This document shows positions 21,688 to 30,184 of a stretch of 64,000 nt of DNA, piece after piece; positions within the stretch are counted from its first letter, which is position 1, and each line of letters opens with the position of its first letter. The notes beneath the pieces are model-generated. The model made no database searches and had not been told where the DNA came from. It saw only the letters and a list, made by a program, of their open reading frames with translations. The DNA is from Bathynomus jamesi (Eukaryota > Arthropoda > Malacostraca > Isopoda > Cirolanidae). The DNA is taken from contig JAJOZX010000943.1 of NCBI GenBank assembly GCA_023014485.1, positions 425,001-489,000 on the forward strand. The letters are read 5' to 3'. The position numbers were made by a program, and so were the translations under genes.

Positions 21688-22530
21688 AGCACACCGGACA
21701 AAAAATTAGTCACCCCTAATAGCACCGATAGTAGGAAGTTCAAGGTCACAAAGAGGGCGCTGATGTAGCATTGGTAAGTGACAAGTAGCGGTGACGTAGC
21801 ACACAGGATCAGATCTGTTTCGTGAGGTGGTGAAGAACAGTGTGTGTTGGATATAGTCTGCAAAATGGGTCGTGAGGCAGACGTTACTCAGTGGCAAAAA
21901 GGAGCCATCGTGTTTGGCAGAGCCCACGGACACAAAATGTCTGAAGTAGCCCAATTTGTTGGTGTGTCAACGCGTACTGTCCAGCGAGTTTACAAAGAGT
22001 GGTGTAGTTCGCAATCAACTGAAAATCGACGGCGTAACTGTGGCCGGAAAACAATTCTCGACAATAGGGACCGCCGCGACGAGAACTGCATGCGATGGAC
22101 ATCTGGAGCAGGGTACCATGGAATAGGCCGCTGTTAACAGCAAGTCACAAATTGGCACGTTATAAATGGGCTCAGAGGCACAAAAACTGGACTGCGGCAG
22201 ATTGGAAACGTGTAATTTGGTCCGATGAGTCCCGTTTTTGTTTGTTCTCCAATGATGGGAGGCGACGAGTACATCGCAGGTCCAATGAAGCCTTTAATCC
22301 TGGATGCGTCGAAGGTGTTGTTCAGGCTGGAGGTGGTTCCGTGATGTTCTGGGGATGTTTTTCGTACCACGAAATGGGCCCTCTCGTTCCAGTGTCGATG
22401 AATTTGAACCAGCAGGCGTACCTCCGCATACTAAACTCGCCGGATTCGTGCGGTTATCAAGGCCAGAGGCGCCGTCACACGTTATTAGGTACATTCTGAG
22501 AGGGGTGACTAATTTTTTGCCCGGTGTGCT
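21688..22530 (+). mobile_element. Tc1-type transposon, internally deleted
   Basis: Termini AGCACACCGGAC and GCCCGGTGTGCT lie between TA dinucleotides (21686-21687 and 22531-22532), with longer subterminal homology (AAAAAATTAGTCACCCCT). The right arm has the precise empty site, ACATATAACC, at about 24565-24580 (read on the minus strand). The insertion therefore postdates the inverted duplication. Confidence 0.93.
21865..22499 (+). pseudogene. Tc1 transposase remnant, deleted and frameshifted
   Basis: The ATG at 21865 begins a helix-turn-helix DNA-binding segment (SEVAQFVGVSTRTVQRVYKE). An internal deletion near 22080-22130 then joins to KLARYKWAQRHKNW and VIWSDESRFCLFSNDGRRRV, the DDE region with the first catalytic Asp in SDESRF, followed by GGGSVMFWGCFS. 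Most of the remaining core is missing. The two segments are in different frames, so no active enzyme can be made. Confidence 0.9.
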
Positions 22531-22794
22531 TATAACCATATTTTACCTTTTTATTTGACAGACGATACTCGTCTCTAAAGTCTGCTAAAAACTCACGCAG
22601 GGCACTAGCCACAACCTCACTACGAGCCTCATCATGATATACATTAATATAGTGATAAAAATACTTAAGATTATCCATGATGACGACATTTACATTTTCA
22701 GCCGAAGTGTACGAGTTAACAATAGACACATCAATGATTATATTGAAGACATATATATTTAAAAGCACGTGATAAATAAGTTAACATTTGAAAT

Positions 22795-22885
22795 TATGTT
22801 AACACAAGAAATAACAGAAAACACAAGACAAAACAAATGCATAGATTTGGTGATCACAAACAACAGTAACCTAATACTTTAAAGA
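22795..22885 (+). pseudogene. Short LINE-D endonuclease fragment at the arm boundary
   Basis: About 90 bp match the LINE-D endonuclease stretch read on the minus strand near 53030-52940 (protein MLTQEITENTR, LDLV.TNNSNL). It begins exactly where left-arm homology ends, at the shared sequence ATGTTAACACA. The fragment therefore marks a rearrangement junction. Confidence 0.75.
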
Positions 22886-23107
22886 ATGCATTCTATTAAA
22901 TACTTTTACCCTATGTTCACGAATTAATACCGGTTTTAAAATAGATTCAGTTTCATCAATTCCTCTCTGAAATCTTAATCTGCCCCGAGCGCACTCTTCC
23001 CATTGCCCCCTTCTACAGCAATCAGCAACGGGTAAGTTAGGACGTTGTCACAGAATTTTACTTTTCACCGACAAGGGGTAAGATCGAATCCACATCAACA
23101 CAAAATT

Positions 23108-23649
23108 TTAGTCGCTAAAATAACAGCCTGAGCATTGTTCTAAATTATCTTTGATTCGTTTTGGTAAAATTGAGTAAACTGCTGCCTTTGTTTCCTGATC
23201 AGAAACTCTCCGCCTTTTTCTGGTATGGTGCAAGGTTTCGTTGCAACCACATTCACTGCTCGAGTCTACTTCACTGACGTTGTCTTCTAATCTAGATTAC
23301 ACTCTTCACTAATGCATTCAATGGGTGAATAATCATCTTGGTTGATATTATTGACACCACAATCGAGAGGGCTCACTGGGGTAACGGACACTTCAGGTAA
23401 TGGTGCGGGCGCATGAGGTGGGTCGGGGGCAAACTCCTCAGGTTGCCCTTGTGGCGGGGAAAATATTGTGTGGAGGTAATTATGTGCTGCTTCTAAGTAA
23501 ACAAAACGGGCTTTATGTAACACAGTGGCAACTAATAATGATTTATGCAAAGATGCACCAGCTCTTCCGGAACGTCTGGATGCAATTTTACCGAGCGATA
23601 TATTTATCAATTTGTGTGCTTCAAACCCGTTTGGAACGTCAGATTTCAT
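23108..23649 (-). pseudogene. IER5/IER2-like immediate early response protein, one-base frameshift
   Basis: The ATG at 23649 opens a frame whose residues 10-46 (EAHKLINISLGKIASRRSG, LHKSLLVATVLHKARFVYLE) match the N-terminal IER domain of IER2/IER5 proteins, which are stress- and growth-induced nuclear regulators. A Pro-rich middle follows. The frame stops at 23287-23289, but the next frame continues open to a TAA at 23108-23110 through acidic residues and a basic RKRRR cluster like an IER nuclear localisation signal. Loss of one T in a T run near 23290 would explain the shift; it could also be an assembly error. Intronless, as vertebrate IER genes are. Total span about 177 codons. Confidence 0.72.
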
Positions 23650-23724
23650 GTTCACCACTTAGGAATTGGTCAAGACACAGAGAGCTAACTAACACGACTC
23701 CATCCTCTATTTCCAATCTTGTAA

Positions 23725-23775
23725 TGAGTTTAAGTGAAAGTTTCGCCTGCTCTATATAATGTCGTTCTGACGTCA
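23725..23775 (-). promoter_or_regulatory. CRE + TATA promoter of the IER5-like frame
   Basis: A perfect CRE, TGACGTCA (23768-23775), lies just upstream of TATATAGA (23758-23751, minus strand). The latter is 33 bp upstream of an Inr-like TCATTA (A+1 at 23725), about 76 bp before the ATG. CRE plus TATA is a typical immediate-early promoter. Further upstream (from about 23787) the sequence switches to homology with the ORF A upstream region. Confidence 0.6.
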
Positions 23776-23841
23776 TTATCAAGCTACACGCAGGGAGTTT
23801 CCAGATAGTAGCATGAATCACGTTGCTGTTCTTTCACCTGT

Positions 23842-23873
<32 letters not shown>
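23842..23873. repeat. (CA)n microsatellite
   Basis: Third copy of the CA tract, within the segment duplicated from the ORF A upstream region. Confidence 0.9.
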
Positions 23874-23876
<3 letters not shown>

Positions 23877-23929
23877 GGAGAAAGCGAAACGCTAATTGAA
23901 GCATGACTTATTTAATAAACGAAATATTC

Positions 23930-24385
23930 AAGACATATATATTTACAAATACGTGTAATAAATAAGCTAACAATAGACTCATCAAAGATTATGGTCAAGG
24001 TGTATATATATTTACAAACGAGTGTGATAAATAAGTTAACAAATTAATTTCTGTGTGTTAACCTAATTTAATTTGTTAACTTATTTATCACACGTTTGTA
24101 AATATATATATACACCTTGAACATAATCATGGATGTGTCTATTGTTATCTTATTTATTACACGTATTTGCAAATATATATGTCTTGAATATTTACAAACA
24201 CGTGTAATAAATAAGCTAACAATTGACGCATCAAAGATTATGTTCAAGGTAATATATATATTTAAAGACACGTGTGATAAATAAGTTAACAAATGAATTT
24301 CTGTGTTAACATAATTTCATTTAACTTATTTATCACACGTTTGTAAATATATATGTCTTGAATATAATCATTGATTTGTCTATTG
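23930..24385. repeat. Cluster of 60-70 bp repeats in both orientations
   Basis: Units containing TTTACAAACACGTGT, GATAAATAAGTTAAC and CATCAAAGATTATG alternate with inverse copies, producing a palindrome around 24055 (AACAAATTAA and its inverse) and another around 24300. The inner boundary of the right arm lies here. Confidence 0.8.
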
Positions 24386-24615
24386 TTAACTCGTACACTT
24401 CGGCTGAAAATGTAAATGTCGTCATCATGGACAATCTTAAGTATTTTTATCACTATATTAATGTATATCATGATGAGGCTCGTAGTGAGGTTGTGGCTAG
24501 TGCCCTGCATGAGTTTTTAGCAGACTTTAGAGACGAGTATCGTCTGTCAAATAGAAAGGTAAAATATGGTTATATGTTTTGCTCAAATAGTTCACCGGGG
24601 TGTGAAGACATTTAG
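24385..24615 (+). pseudogene. Partial upstream copy of ORF A (right arm)
   Basis: The frame carries the ORF A C-terminal third (IMDNLKYFYHYINVYHDEA, EFLADFRDEYRLSNR, ending SSPGCEDI). It has no ATG upstream of the homologous region and no promoter. It diverges more from ORF A than the two arms diverge from each other, so this tandem duplication is older than the arm duplication. The left-arm equivalent is split by the Tc1. Confidence 0.8.
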
Positions 24616-24935
24616 TTTGTGGAAATGGTGAGTGGTAAAAAAATAAAACCGTTATAAAAGGAAACGTTACCAGTTACCTGGTACCTATGATACCGTACCC
24701 TTTGGATACCATAACTTTTGATGCGCCTATTGTTAACTTACTTATGACACGTATTTGTAAATGTCATGTATATAATCTTTGATGTATCTATTGTTAACTT
24801 ATTTATTACACGTATTTGTAAATATGTATATAACTTGAATATCTCGTTTATTAAATCGTATTTGTAAATATATATAACTTGAATATCTCGTTTATTAAAT
24901 AAATCATGTTTCAATTAGCGTTTCACTTTCTCCTT
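24616..24935. repeat. 60-70 bp repeats upstream of ORF A (right arm)
   Basis: Inverse of 21360-21640. Contains GTTAACTTA, ATTACACGTATTTGTAAATA and ATCTCGTTTATTAAAT units in direct array. The symmetrical TACCAGTTACCTGGTACC segment is at about 24667-24684. Confidence 0.75.
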
Positions 24936-25030
24936 TGTGTGTGTGTGTGTGCACAGGTGAAAGTTCTAAGCTCCGCCTACTGTAAGACCAACAACGTGAG
25001 TCATGCTACTATCTGGGATTCCCTGCGTGG

Positions 25031-25065
25031 TCAGTCGACTGCAGTAAGCCCTTGAGATCAGACGT
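25031..25065 (+). promoter_or_regulatory. Inr + DPE core promoter of ORF A (right arm)
   Basis: TCAGTC (A+1 at 25033) and AGACGT at 25060-25065, exactly +28 to +33, give a canonical arthropod TATA-less promoter. The ATG of ORF A follows at +81. GATCAGACGTGTATTC is repeated just before the ATG. Confidence 0.88.
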
Positions 25066-25112
25066 GTATTCGCCAGCGTAGAAGAAAAAAAGGAGATCAG
25101 ACGTGTATTCAA

Positions 25113-25703
25113 ATGGCTACCTTTAATATTGCTTGTACAACGTTTATGATATGGTATTCAGCAAAGTGTCAGGATGTGGTGGATACCGAAAAACTTCCTA
25201 TTCCCCCATCCTATGCCTCTTTTAAAACCACATTGGATTGTGCGAAGTTGCAAGATGTACAAATACTCTACGGATGTTCTGGTGAGACCGTTGAAGGCTT
25301 CCGTTGCACAGACGATGTGCTGAAGTATGCTGTAGAGCTAAACTTTATAAAGTCTCACATATACCGTGAAGTAAAAGAAACAACGCGTGCAGAAGAGAAG
25401 CAGCAGGTATGGATAATGAGTCTTGTGGATGGGTGGTATGACAAGCGGTATTATGTCATGTTACACCATGTCGATTACTCATACCCTACGACTGAAAATG
25501 TGAATCTCGTCATTATGGACAATCTTAAATATTTTTATCACTATATTAATGTGTATCATGATGAGGTTCGTAGTGAGGTTGTGGCTAGTGCCCTGCGTGA
25601 GTTTTTAACAGACTTTAGAGACGAGTATCGTTTGCTGGGCAGAAAGGAAAAATATGAGCATATGTTCCTCTCAAATAGTGCGCAGGAGTGTGAAGATGTT
25701 TAG
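25113..25703 (+). CDS. ORF A, 196-aa unknown protein (right arm, intact)
   Basis: This is the only complete copy of ORF A in the window. The ATG is the first downstream of the Inr+DPE promoter, and the stop is at 25701-25703. The sequence is rich in aromatic residues (WYSAKC, KRYYVMLHHVDYSYPT, KYFYHYINVY) with a conserved-looking YGCSGETVEGFRC segment and a C-terminal EYRLLGRKEKYEHM region. I see no signal peptide, transmembrane helix or known catalytic motif, and I do not recognise the family. ORF B follows in the same frame about 270 bp downstream, consistent with a bicistronic or spliced transcript. The left arm carries a fused derivative, and partial copies lie upstream in both arms. Confidence 0.7.
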   Translation: MATFNIACTTFMIWYSAKCQDVVDTEKLPIPPSYASFKTTLDCAKLQDVQILYGCSGETVEGFRCTDDVLKYAVELNFIKSHIYREVKETTRAEEKQQVWIMSLVDGWYDKRYYVMLHHVDYSYPTTENVNLVIMDNLKYFYHYINVYHDEVRSEVVASALREFLTDFRDEYRLLGRKEKYEHMFLSNSAQECEDV

Positions 25704-25976
25704 TAAAACAAATGTGCCTAGTTCGTGAAAATTATCCTGAAGGAAACTGTCTGGTGTGTAGTCTGGTAGTGATAAAACCGAAATTAATTCTTGTACCGGA
25801 AAAACAAATATGTACAACAATTCGATTATGGTGCGACTCGCGGATCATACGAACAAGCCCATTCACGTATCATCGAGTCAGCCGCCCATCGAACCGTTCC
25901 TGCCTACCTGCGTGCCTCACACTGCTCATAATTATCTCAGAGCTTGAACCGAGTGGACGCGCACTCCTCGAATACG

Positions 25977-26695
25977 ATGGAACTTCCTTTGAGCAGCATT
26001 CTCAACGCCTCGTACGATGTGTCCGTGACGAAATCGTTGCGCGTGTTCAGGCGTAAATCCGGTACCGTTAGCTATGTACTGGAAACGGAATGTAGACAAA
26101 CAAACAAACGGGTTTATTTAAGTGTCGAGGAGATGAATAGAATCTTCGTGATAGTTGAGAAGTGGAGTGAAGATCGTTATAAAATACCTGCTAGCGTAGG
26201 TACAAGAAGAGAGCAGATTAGTGACGCACCCTCATATGCCGTTGTATGTACGTTGTGTATAAATAACGATCGGCCATGCATTGATATACGGCTGATGTGG
26301 AAGAACGCTTCTGATAATAACGCTCTTGTTCCTACGCGAAACCGTTTCATCCTCGACAGAATGTTTGAAATCGTCGGATTCCGCAAGCTAAAACCTATAT
26401 TAGACGCGCGTGTTACGGATACGTTTTATTTTGATACAGTACTTGAATACGCATACACCGCTCTGCTCGATGGGTTTACCGAGAGTATGGCTGAACAAGG
26501 TGAGAATGGTCTAGAGCTGGACGTTTATTTAAAAAGTTTAGACTCTTTGAAATACCATGAACTTTGGTAAAAGCAATTGATCGGTACAAGGCTGAGCTCA
26601 CCTACACCGTTCACCCTGAAGAACTATTTCTTTATATAACGAGCAGTTGTCGTAACGATTTAGAAGATTATTTCAATTGCCGCTATGTTGAGTGA
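25977..26695 (+). pseudogene. ORF B, unknown protein with PC4-like N-terminus, frameshifted (right arm)
   Basis: The ATG at 25977 begins MELPLSSILNASYDVSV, followed by VFRRKSGTVSYVLETEC and KRVYLSVEEMNRI. The order and spacing resemble the PC4/Sub1 single-strand DNA-binding fold; this is a weak, by-eye similarity. The second half (RREQISDAPS... to KYHELW) matches the left-arm fusion. Loss of one base after TGG near 26569 creates an immediate stop (26568-26570). The left arm retains the intact reading YKAINQYKAEL and beyond. The original stop would be the TGA at 26693-26695, overlapping ORF C by 11 bp. Without the frameshift ORF B would be about 240 codons. Confidence 0.65.
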
Positions 26696-26876
26696 AGATG
26701 AGTTCACGATTGAAAAGCTCGGGTCGGTAGAAATAAAACCTCGATTGGAAAGGCGTGTTTATAAACTTGTGTTTAATAATGTAGCTAACGATGAACTCTT
26801 TGTGCGTGGTTGTGATTGTATTCTAGACGTATTTAAAGATGACTTACCAACCGGTTGTAAAGTGGGAACAAAATAG
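26685..26876 (+). CDS. ORF C, 63-aa unknown protein (right arm)
   Basis: Same length and boundaries as the left-arm ORF C (19953-20144), with Gly-to-Arg and Asn-to-Asp changes. It overlaps the natural end of ORF B by 11 bp and is followed 11 bp later by ORF D. The frame is intact although ORF B directly upstream is broken. Confidence 0.6.
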   Translation: MLSEDEFTIEKLGSVEIKPRLERRVYKLVFNNVANDELFVRGCDCILDVFKDDLPTGCKVGTK

Positions 26877-26887
26877 TACTGAACGAT

Positions 26888-27052
26888 ATGAAAGCCATTC
26901 ATATCGAGTACAGGTTTCCCTATACTTTAAGCGGTGAAATATTATTAAACCGCATATACTGCGTAATGCAGAGCAATAATGATGTAATTGTAGACTCGAT
27001 TAAGTGCGAGTTTAGTATTTTGAAAAAAAGTGAAATGTATTTATATATTTAA
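26888..27052 (+). CDS. ORF D, 54-aa unknown small protein (right arm)
   Basis: Exact counterpart of the left-arm ORF D (19777-19941). Same start, length and stop, with two substitutions (Ser to Arg and Ser to Gly). No recognised domain. It closes the A-B-C-D set. Confidence 0.5.
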   Translation: MKAIHIEYRFPYTLSGEILLNRIYCVMQSNNDVIVDSIKCEFSILKKSEMYLYI

Positions 27053-27399
27053 CATATTTGTGTGATATTTCTCCTGTACTGTTATGATTATATGCATATT
27101 CCTCGTTCATATTTCTATTGTTATTGAAATGTATATTTATTTCTATATATCTCCATAATTGTGTGTGTGTGTGTGTGTGTATATATTTTTTTGATTATAT
27201 GCATATTCCTCGTTCTATTATTATTGAAATGTATATTTATTTTCTATATATTTATAATAAACAGAATGATGCAGTGTTGTTTTACTTAATTCTAATTATA
27301 TCATGTTACGCCTTCTAAACCTACTAGCGGAATTCTAAACCAACTTTTAAGAAAATAAATGGTACAATCTGGCAACTGTATACCTGGACAATGATAATC
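27053..27399. other. AT-rich stretch with GT tract (right arm)
   Basis: Non-coding. Contains a direct repeat of about 80 bp (ATTATATGCATATTCCTCGTT at about 27086 and 27195) and a GT tract at 27162-27180. Mirrored in the left arm at 19500-19776. Confidence 0.6.
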
Positions 27400-27549
27400 G
27401 GCGAGAAAGACTTAATTATTATTACTACTGTAATTTGTACCACGTTAAACTGTAGGTCTAAGGTCGGGTGAAAAGCTTTCCAATTCGGCGAGAAAGAGTT
27501 AATTATTATTACTACATAGAAAAAATCGTGCATTACGATGTTTGAATGA

Positions 27550-27625
<76 letters not shown>

Positions 27626-27775
27626 AGAAAAGAGCATTCGGTTTCCATGTTAAACTGTAGGTCTAAGGTCGGGTGAAAAGCTTTCCAATTCGGCGAGAAA
27701 GAGTTAATTATTATTACTACTGTAATTTGTACCACCCTATATAGGGTGTTACAAATTACAGTATTAATAATAATA
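27400..27775. repeat. Tandem repeat of about 87 bp (right arm)
   Basis: About three units in inverse orientation to 19028-19432, interrupted by a (CT)n(TA)n tract at about 27557-27622. Confidence 0.85.
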
Positions 27776-27781
27776 TATATA

Positions 27782-28656
27782 CAGTGAAACCTCGTTAACT
27801 CGAAGTCGAAGGGCCTGAGAAAATCACTTAGAGTTAACCGAAATTCGAGTTAACCAATCGTGAAATAAAAATGCTCATCTCATGCTATTTGTTCGTTATC
27901 AGCCATGTATATTAAAACAAGGAAAATACGAAAGAATAAAAACATGTTAGGTTTAATAAAAAAAAATACAGTATAAGATATTCATATACAAACAGAACAC
28001 TAGCAATATACATAGTATGTAATTACTGTATTCTAAAAAGTAAATTACAGTCTTTAATTGAAAAATTTACATTCTATGTATGTAATTAATAATAGAGGGA
28101 AAAACTTATGTGGGTAAATTTTATTTTTTTATTAAAAACTCAATTATTGATTTTTGCTTAGCATGGGATTTATTACGAATAAAATTTTCAATTTTTGCGA
28201 GAGATTGAAGGCACTCATCTGCTCCTTCTGATGCTTGGAGGAGTTTTCTTAGTTCATTACACATCGAAACTCCTTGTGTTGAATTTATCACGGGAGAAGG
28301 GTGGTTTTCCGGTTCATCATTGTCTGATTCATTGTCAGGAGCTGTGGTGATGTCTTGTATTATTTCATCCTCATTTAATATTCCTGAAGTCGCAAGATGG
28401 TCGTCTGCAGTGACAAAATCCTGAACTTTACCTTCAATATTGAAATTACGGTTAACACTTCGAGTTAAGTATATGAAAAGGTCGCTCCGGGTCTTCAAAT
28501 TCACCTCGAGGTATCCGGTTTTTCGACTAATCCGATTTCGAGATAAGAGGAGTGGAAGTATAGTATTTTCTATGTAAATTAGCAGGGACTTAACAATTCA
28601 TATCGACTTATCCGAGATTTCGAGTTAACCGAGTTCGACTTAACGAGGTTTCACTG
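27782..28656 (-). mobile_element. Tigger/pogo transposon, internally deleted (right-arm copy)
   Basis: Ends CAGTGAAACCTCGTTAACTC and the inverse ending GAGGTTTCACTG, between TA dinucleotides. It is the mirror of 18113-18983. The right-arm TIRs are the better preserved. Confidence 0.9.
28121..28504 (-). pseudogene. Tigger transposase C-terminal remnant (right arm)
   Basis: Mirror of 18265-18648, with about three residue differences (for example ENHPSP for ENQPSP). It consists of the acidic segment and C-terminal helices only, without catalytic or DNA-binding domains. Confidence 0.75.
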
Positions 28657-28961
28657 TATATATATAATTATTAGTACTTTCAGGTTTGCCCACCTCATGC
28701 ACCTTGTCTCTTTCGCTGATTATTATTTAATATAATTGTGTGTATATCTTTCAATAACAGAGATGTTATCTAAGAATATGACACCATACAAATTACGCGT
28801 AAATATAAAATATTTTCTTCGTTTCATTTTAGAAGTAATAACAATCACAATATTAAGAATTGGAGTGAACGGAGGTTTTTGCTCGAATAGACTGGAAGAA
28901 AGGTTGAATTGCGGTGAAAAAGTCTAGGGAAACGATTCGAATTGACCCACATTCGCCCTTT

Positions 28962-29003
<42 letters not shown>

Positions 29004-29261
29004 TTGAGAATATGTTAATGGAACGATTTCTTTTATTTGTTTAGTGATTTGTTTTAATTCATTTTAATTTTGTCATTCCCTATAGAAAGAATCATATTAA
29101 CTGTGTTTATATATTTATATATAAGGTAAGGAGAAAGTTGTCATTTCAAAAAAGGTCTCTGGGGAAACGATTCGAGTCGGGGATCCTTTCCGTGTGTGTG
29201 TGTGCGTGTGCGCACGAGTTGTTCATTCGTTTATTTTATATATATATATATATATATATCC
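28657..29261. other. Non-coding right-arm segment with GT tracts
   Basis: No gene recognised. A 63-codon open frame at 28736-28927 is mirrored at 17816-18046 in the other orientation, but I find no motif in either. GT tracts are at 28966-29000 and 29193-29210. The uninterrupted mariner target site is near 29240-29262. Confidence 0.55.
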
Positions 29262-30030
29262 ACAGATGGGTTTGGGGGAATGACGATCGTGTGTTTTGAA
29301 TTGTTTCCCATATCTTCGTAAATTTTCTTTTCGTTTTTCCCACTGATATTCGTGACTTAAATATTTATAATAAAAATTAAGTGTGTAAAGGTTTAAATTA
29401 TTTATTTAATAAACAGAATTTAATTGGATTCATCGATTAACTACCATCATATAAATATATTGTGGTAATTTGATTAATATATGGTTTAATTTTGTGCACA
29501 CGAGTGGTTCATTAGTTTATTATATATACAAGCACAGATGGGTGGGGGGTTTGGGGGAATGAGGATCGTGTGTTTTGAATTGTTTCCCATATCTTCATAA
29601 ATTTTCTTTTCGTTTTTCCCACTGATATTCGTGACTTAAATATTTATAATAAAAATTAAGTGTGTAAAGGTTTAAATTATTTATTTAATAAACAGAATTT
29701 AATTGGATTCATCGATTAACTACCAACATATAAATATATTGTGGTATTTTGATTAATATATGGTTTAATTTTGTGCACACGAGTGGTTCATTAGTTTATT
29801 ATATATACAAGCACAGATGGGTGGGGGGTTTGGGGTAATGAGGATCGTGTGTTTTGAATTGTTTCCCATATCTTCGTAAATTTTCTTTTCGTTTTTCCCA
29901 CTGATATTCGTGACTTAAATATTTATAATAAAAATTAAGTGTGTAAAGGTTTAAATTATTTATTTAATAAACAGAATTTAATTGGATTCATCGATTAACT
30001 ACCATCATATAAATACATTTTGAATAATAT
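29262..30030. repeat. Tandem triplication of a block of about 280 bp (right arm only)
   Basis: Three copies begin near 29262, 29532 and 29813 with CACAGATGGGT and each contain GTGTTTTGAATTGTTTCCCA and TAATAAACAGAATTTAATTG. The left arm has one copy (about 16600-16830). Confidence 0.9.
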
Positions 30031-30112
30031 ATGGTTTAATTTAATAAATATTGCTATCTGGCAACTCAGCCGAATACATGGCGCTATCTGGCAACATGGC
30101 GGATTAGAGGGC

Positions 30113-30176
30113 TATAAAAGAGCGAGAGACGACTGATGGAGTCATTCAAGCTCGGCTCCCAGCCGAGCAAGGACCT
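30113..30176 (+). promoter_or_regulatory. TATA/Inr/DPE core promoter, outward-facing (right arm)
   Basis: TATAAA at 30113-30118 (-31), TCATTC with A+1 at 30144, and GGACCT at 30171-30176 (+28 to +33) all fit arthropod consensus positions. A GCTCGGCT/AGCCGAGC hairpin with a CCC loop spans +6 to +24. The left arm has the mirror image. It could be the promoter of an LTR-like unit or of an RNA running out of the element. Confidence 0.78.
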
Positions 30177-30184
30177 CTGGTCCT

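Larger units (their letters stand above)
21652..22715 (-). pseudogene. Second, partial copy of ORF A (left arm), split by Tc1
   Basis: Read on the minus strand, the segment from about 22715 to 22531 and, beyond the Tc1, from 21687 to 21652 matches the C-terminal third of ORF A (KYFYHYINVYHDEARSEVVA, DFRDEYRLSN). The uninterrupted counterpart is at 24385-24615. It shows that the ORF A unit was duplicated in tandem before the arms formed. No start codon or promoter accompanies it. Confidence 0.8.
15907..22803. repeat. Left arm of giant inverted repeat
   Basis: This arm is the inverse of 24300-30683. Matching landmarks, from the outside in, are TTACGTAAT next to TGCAATGTTGCAA repeats, an outward promoter (16466-16529), a Tigger remnant, an array of about 87-bp repeats, ORF D, ORF C, a fused ORF A/B, an Inr+DPE promoter, a (CA)n tract and 60-70 bp repeats. 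The amino-acid sequences of the two arms differ at only a few percent of sites. Arm-specific changes are a mariner (16844-17492), a Tc1 (21688-22530) and a 594-bp deletion that fuses A to B. Confidence 0.9.
22804..24299. other. Spacer of the giant inverted repeat
   Basis: Unique sequence between the arms. In order it holds the LINE-D fragment, about 220 bp with nothing recognised, the IER5-like frame (23108-23649) with its promoter, a third copy of the ORF A upstream region (23790-23950), and more of the 60-70 bp repeats in inverted pairs. Confidence 0.7.

Noticed and set aside
23400..23759. 119-codon plus-strand frame overlapping the IER5-like gene
   Set aside because: Antisense shadow of the IER5-like frame and its promoter; no motif of its own.
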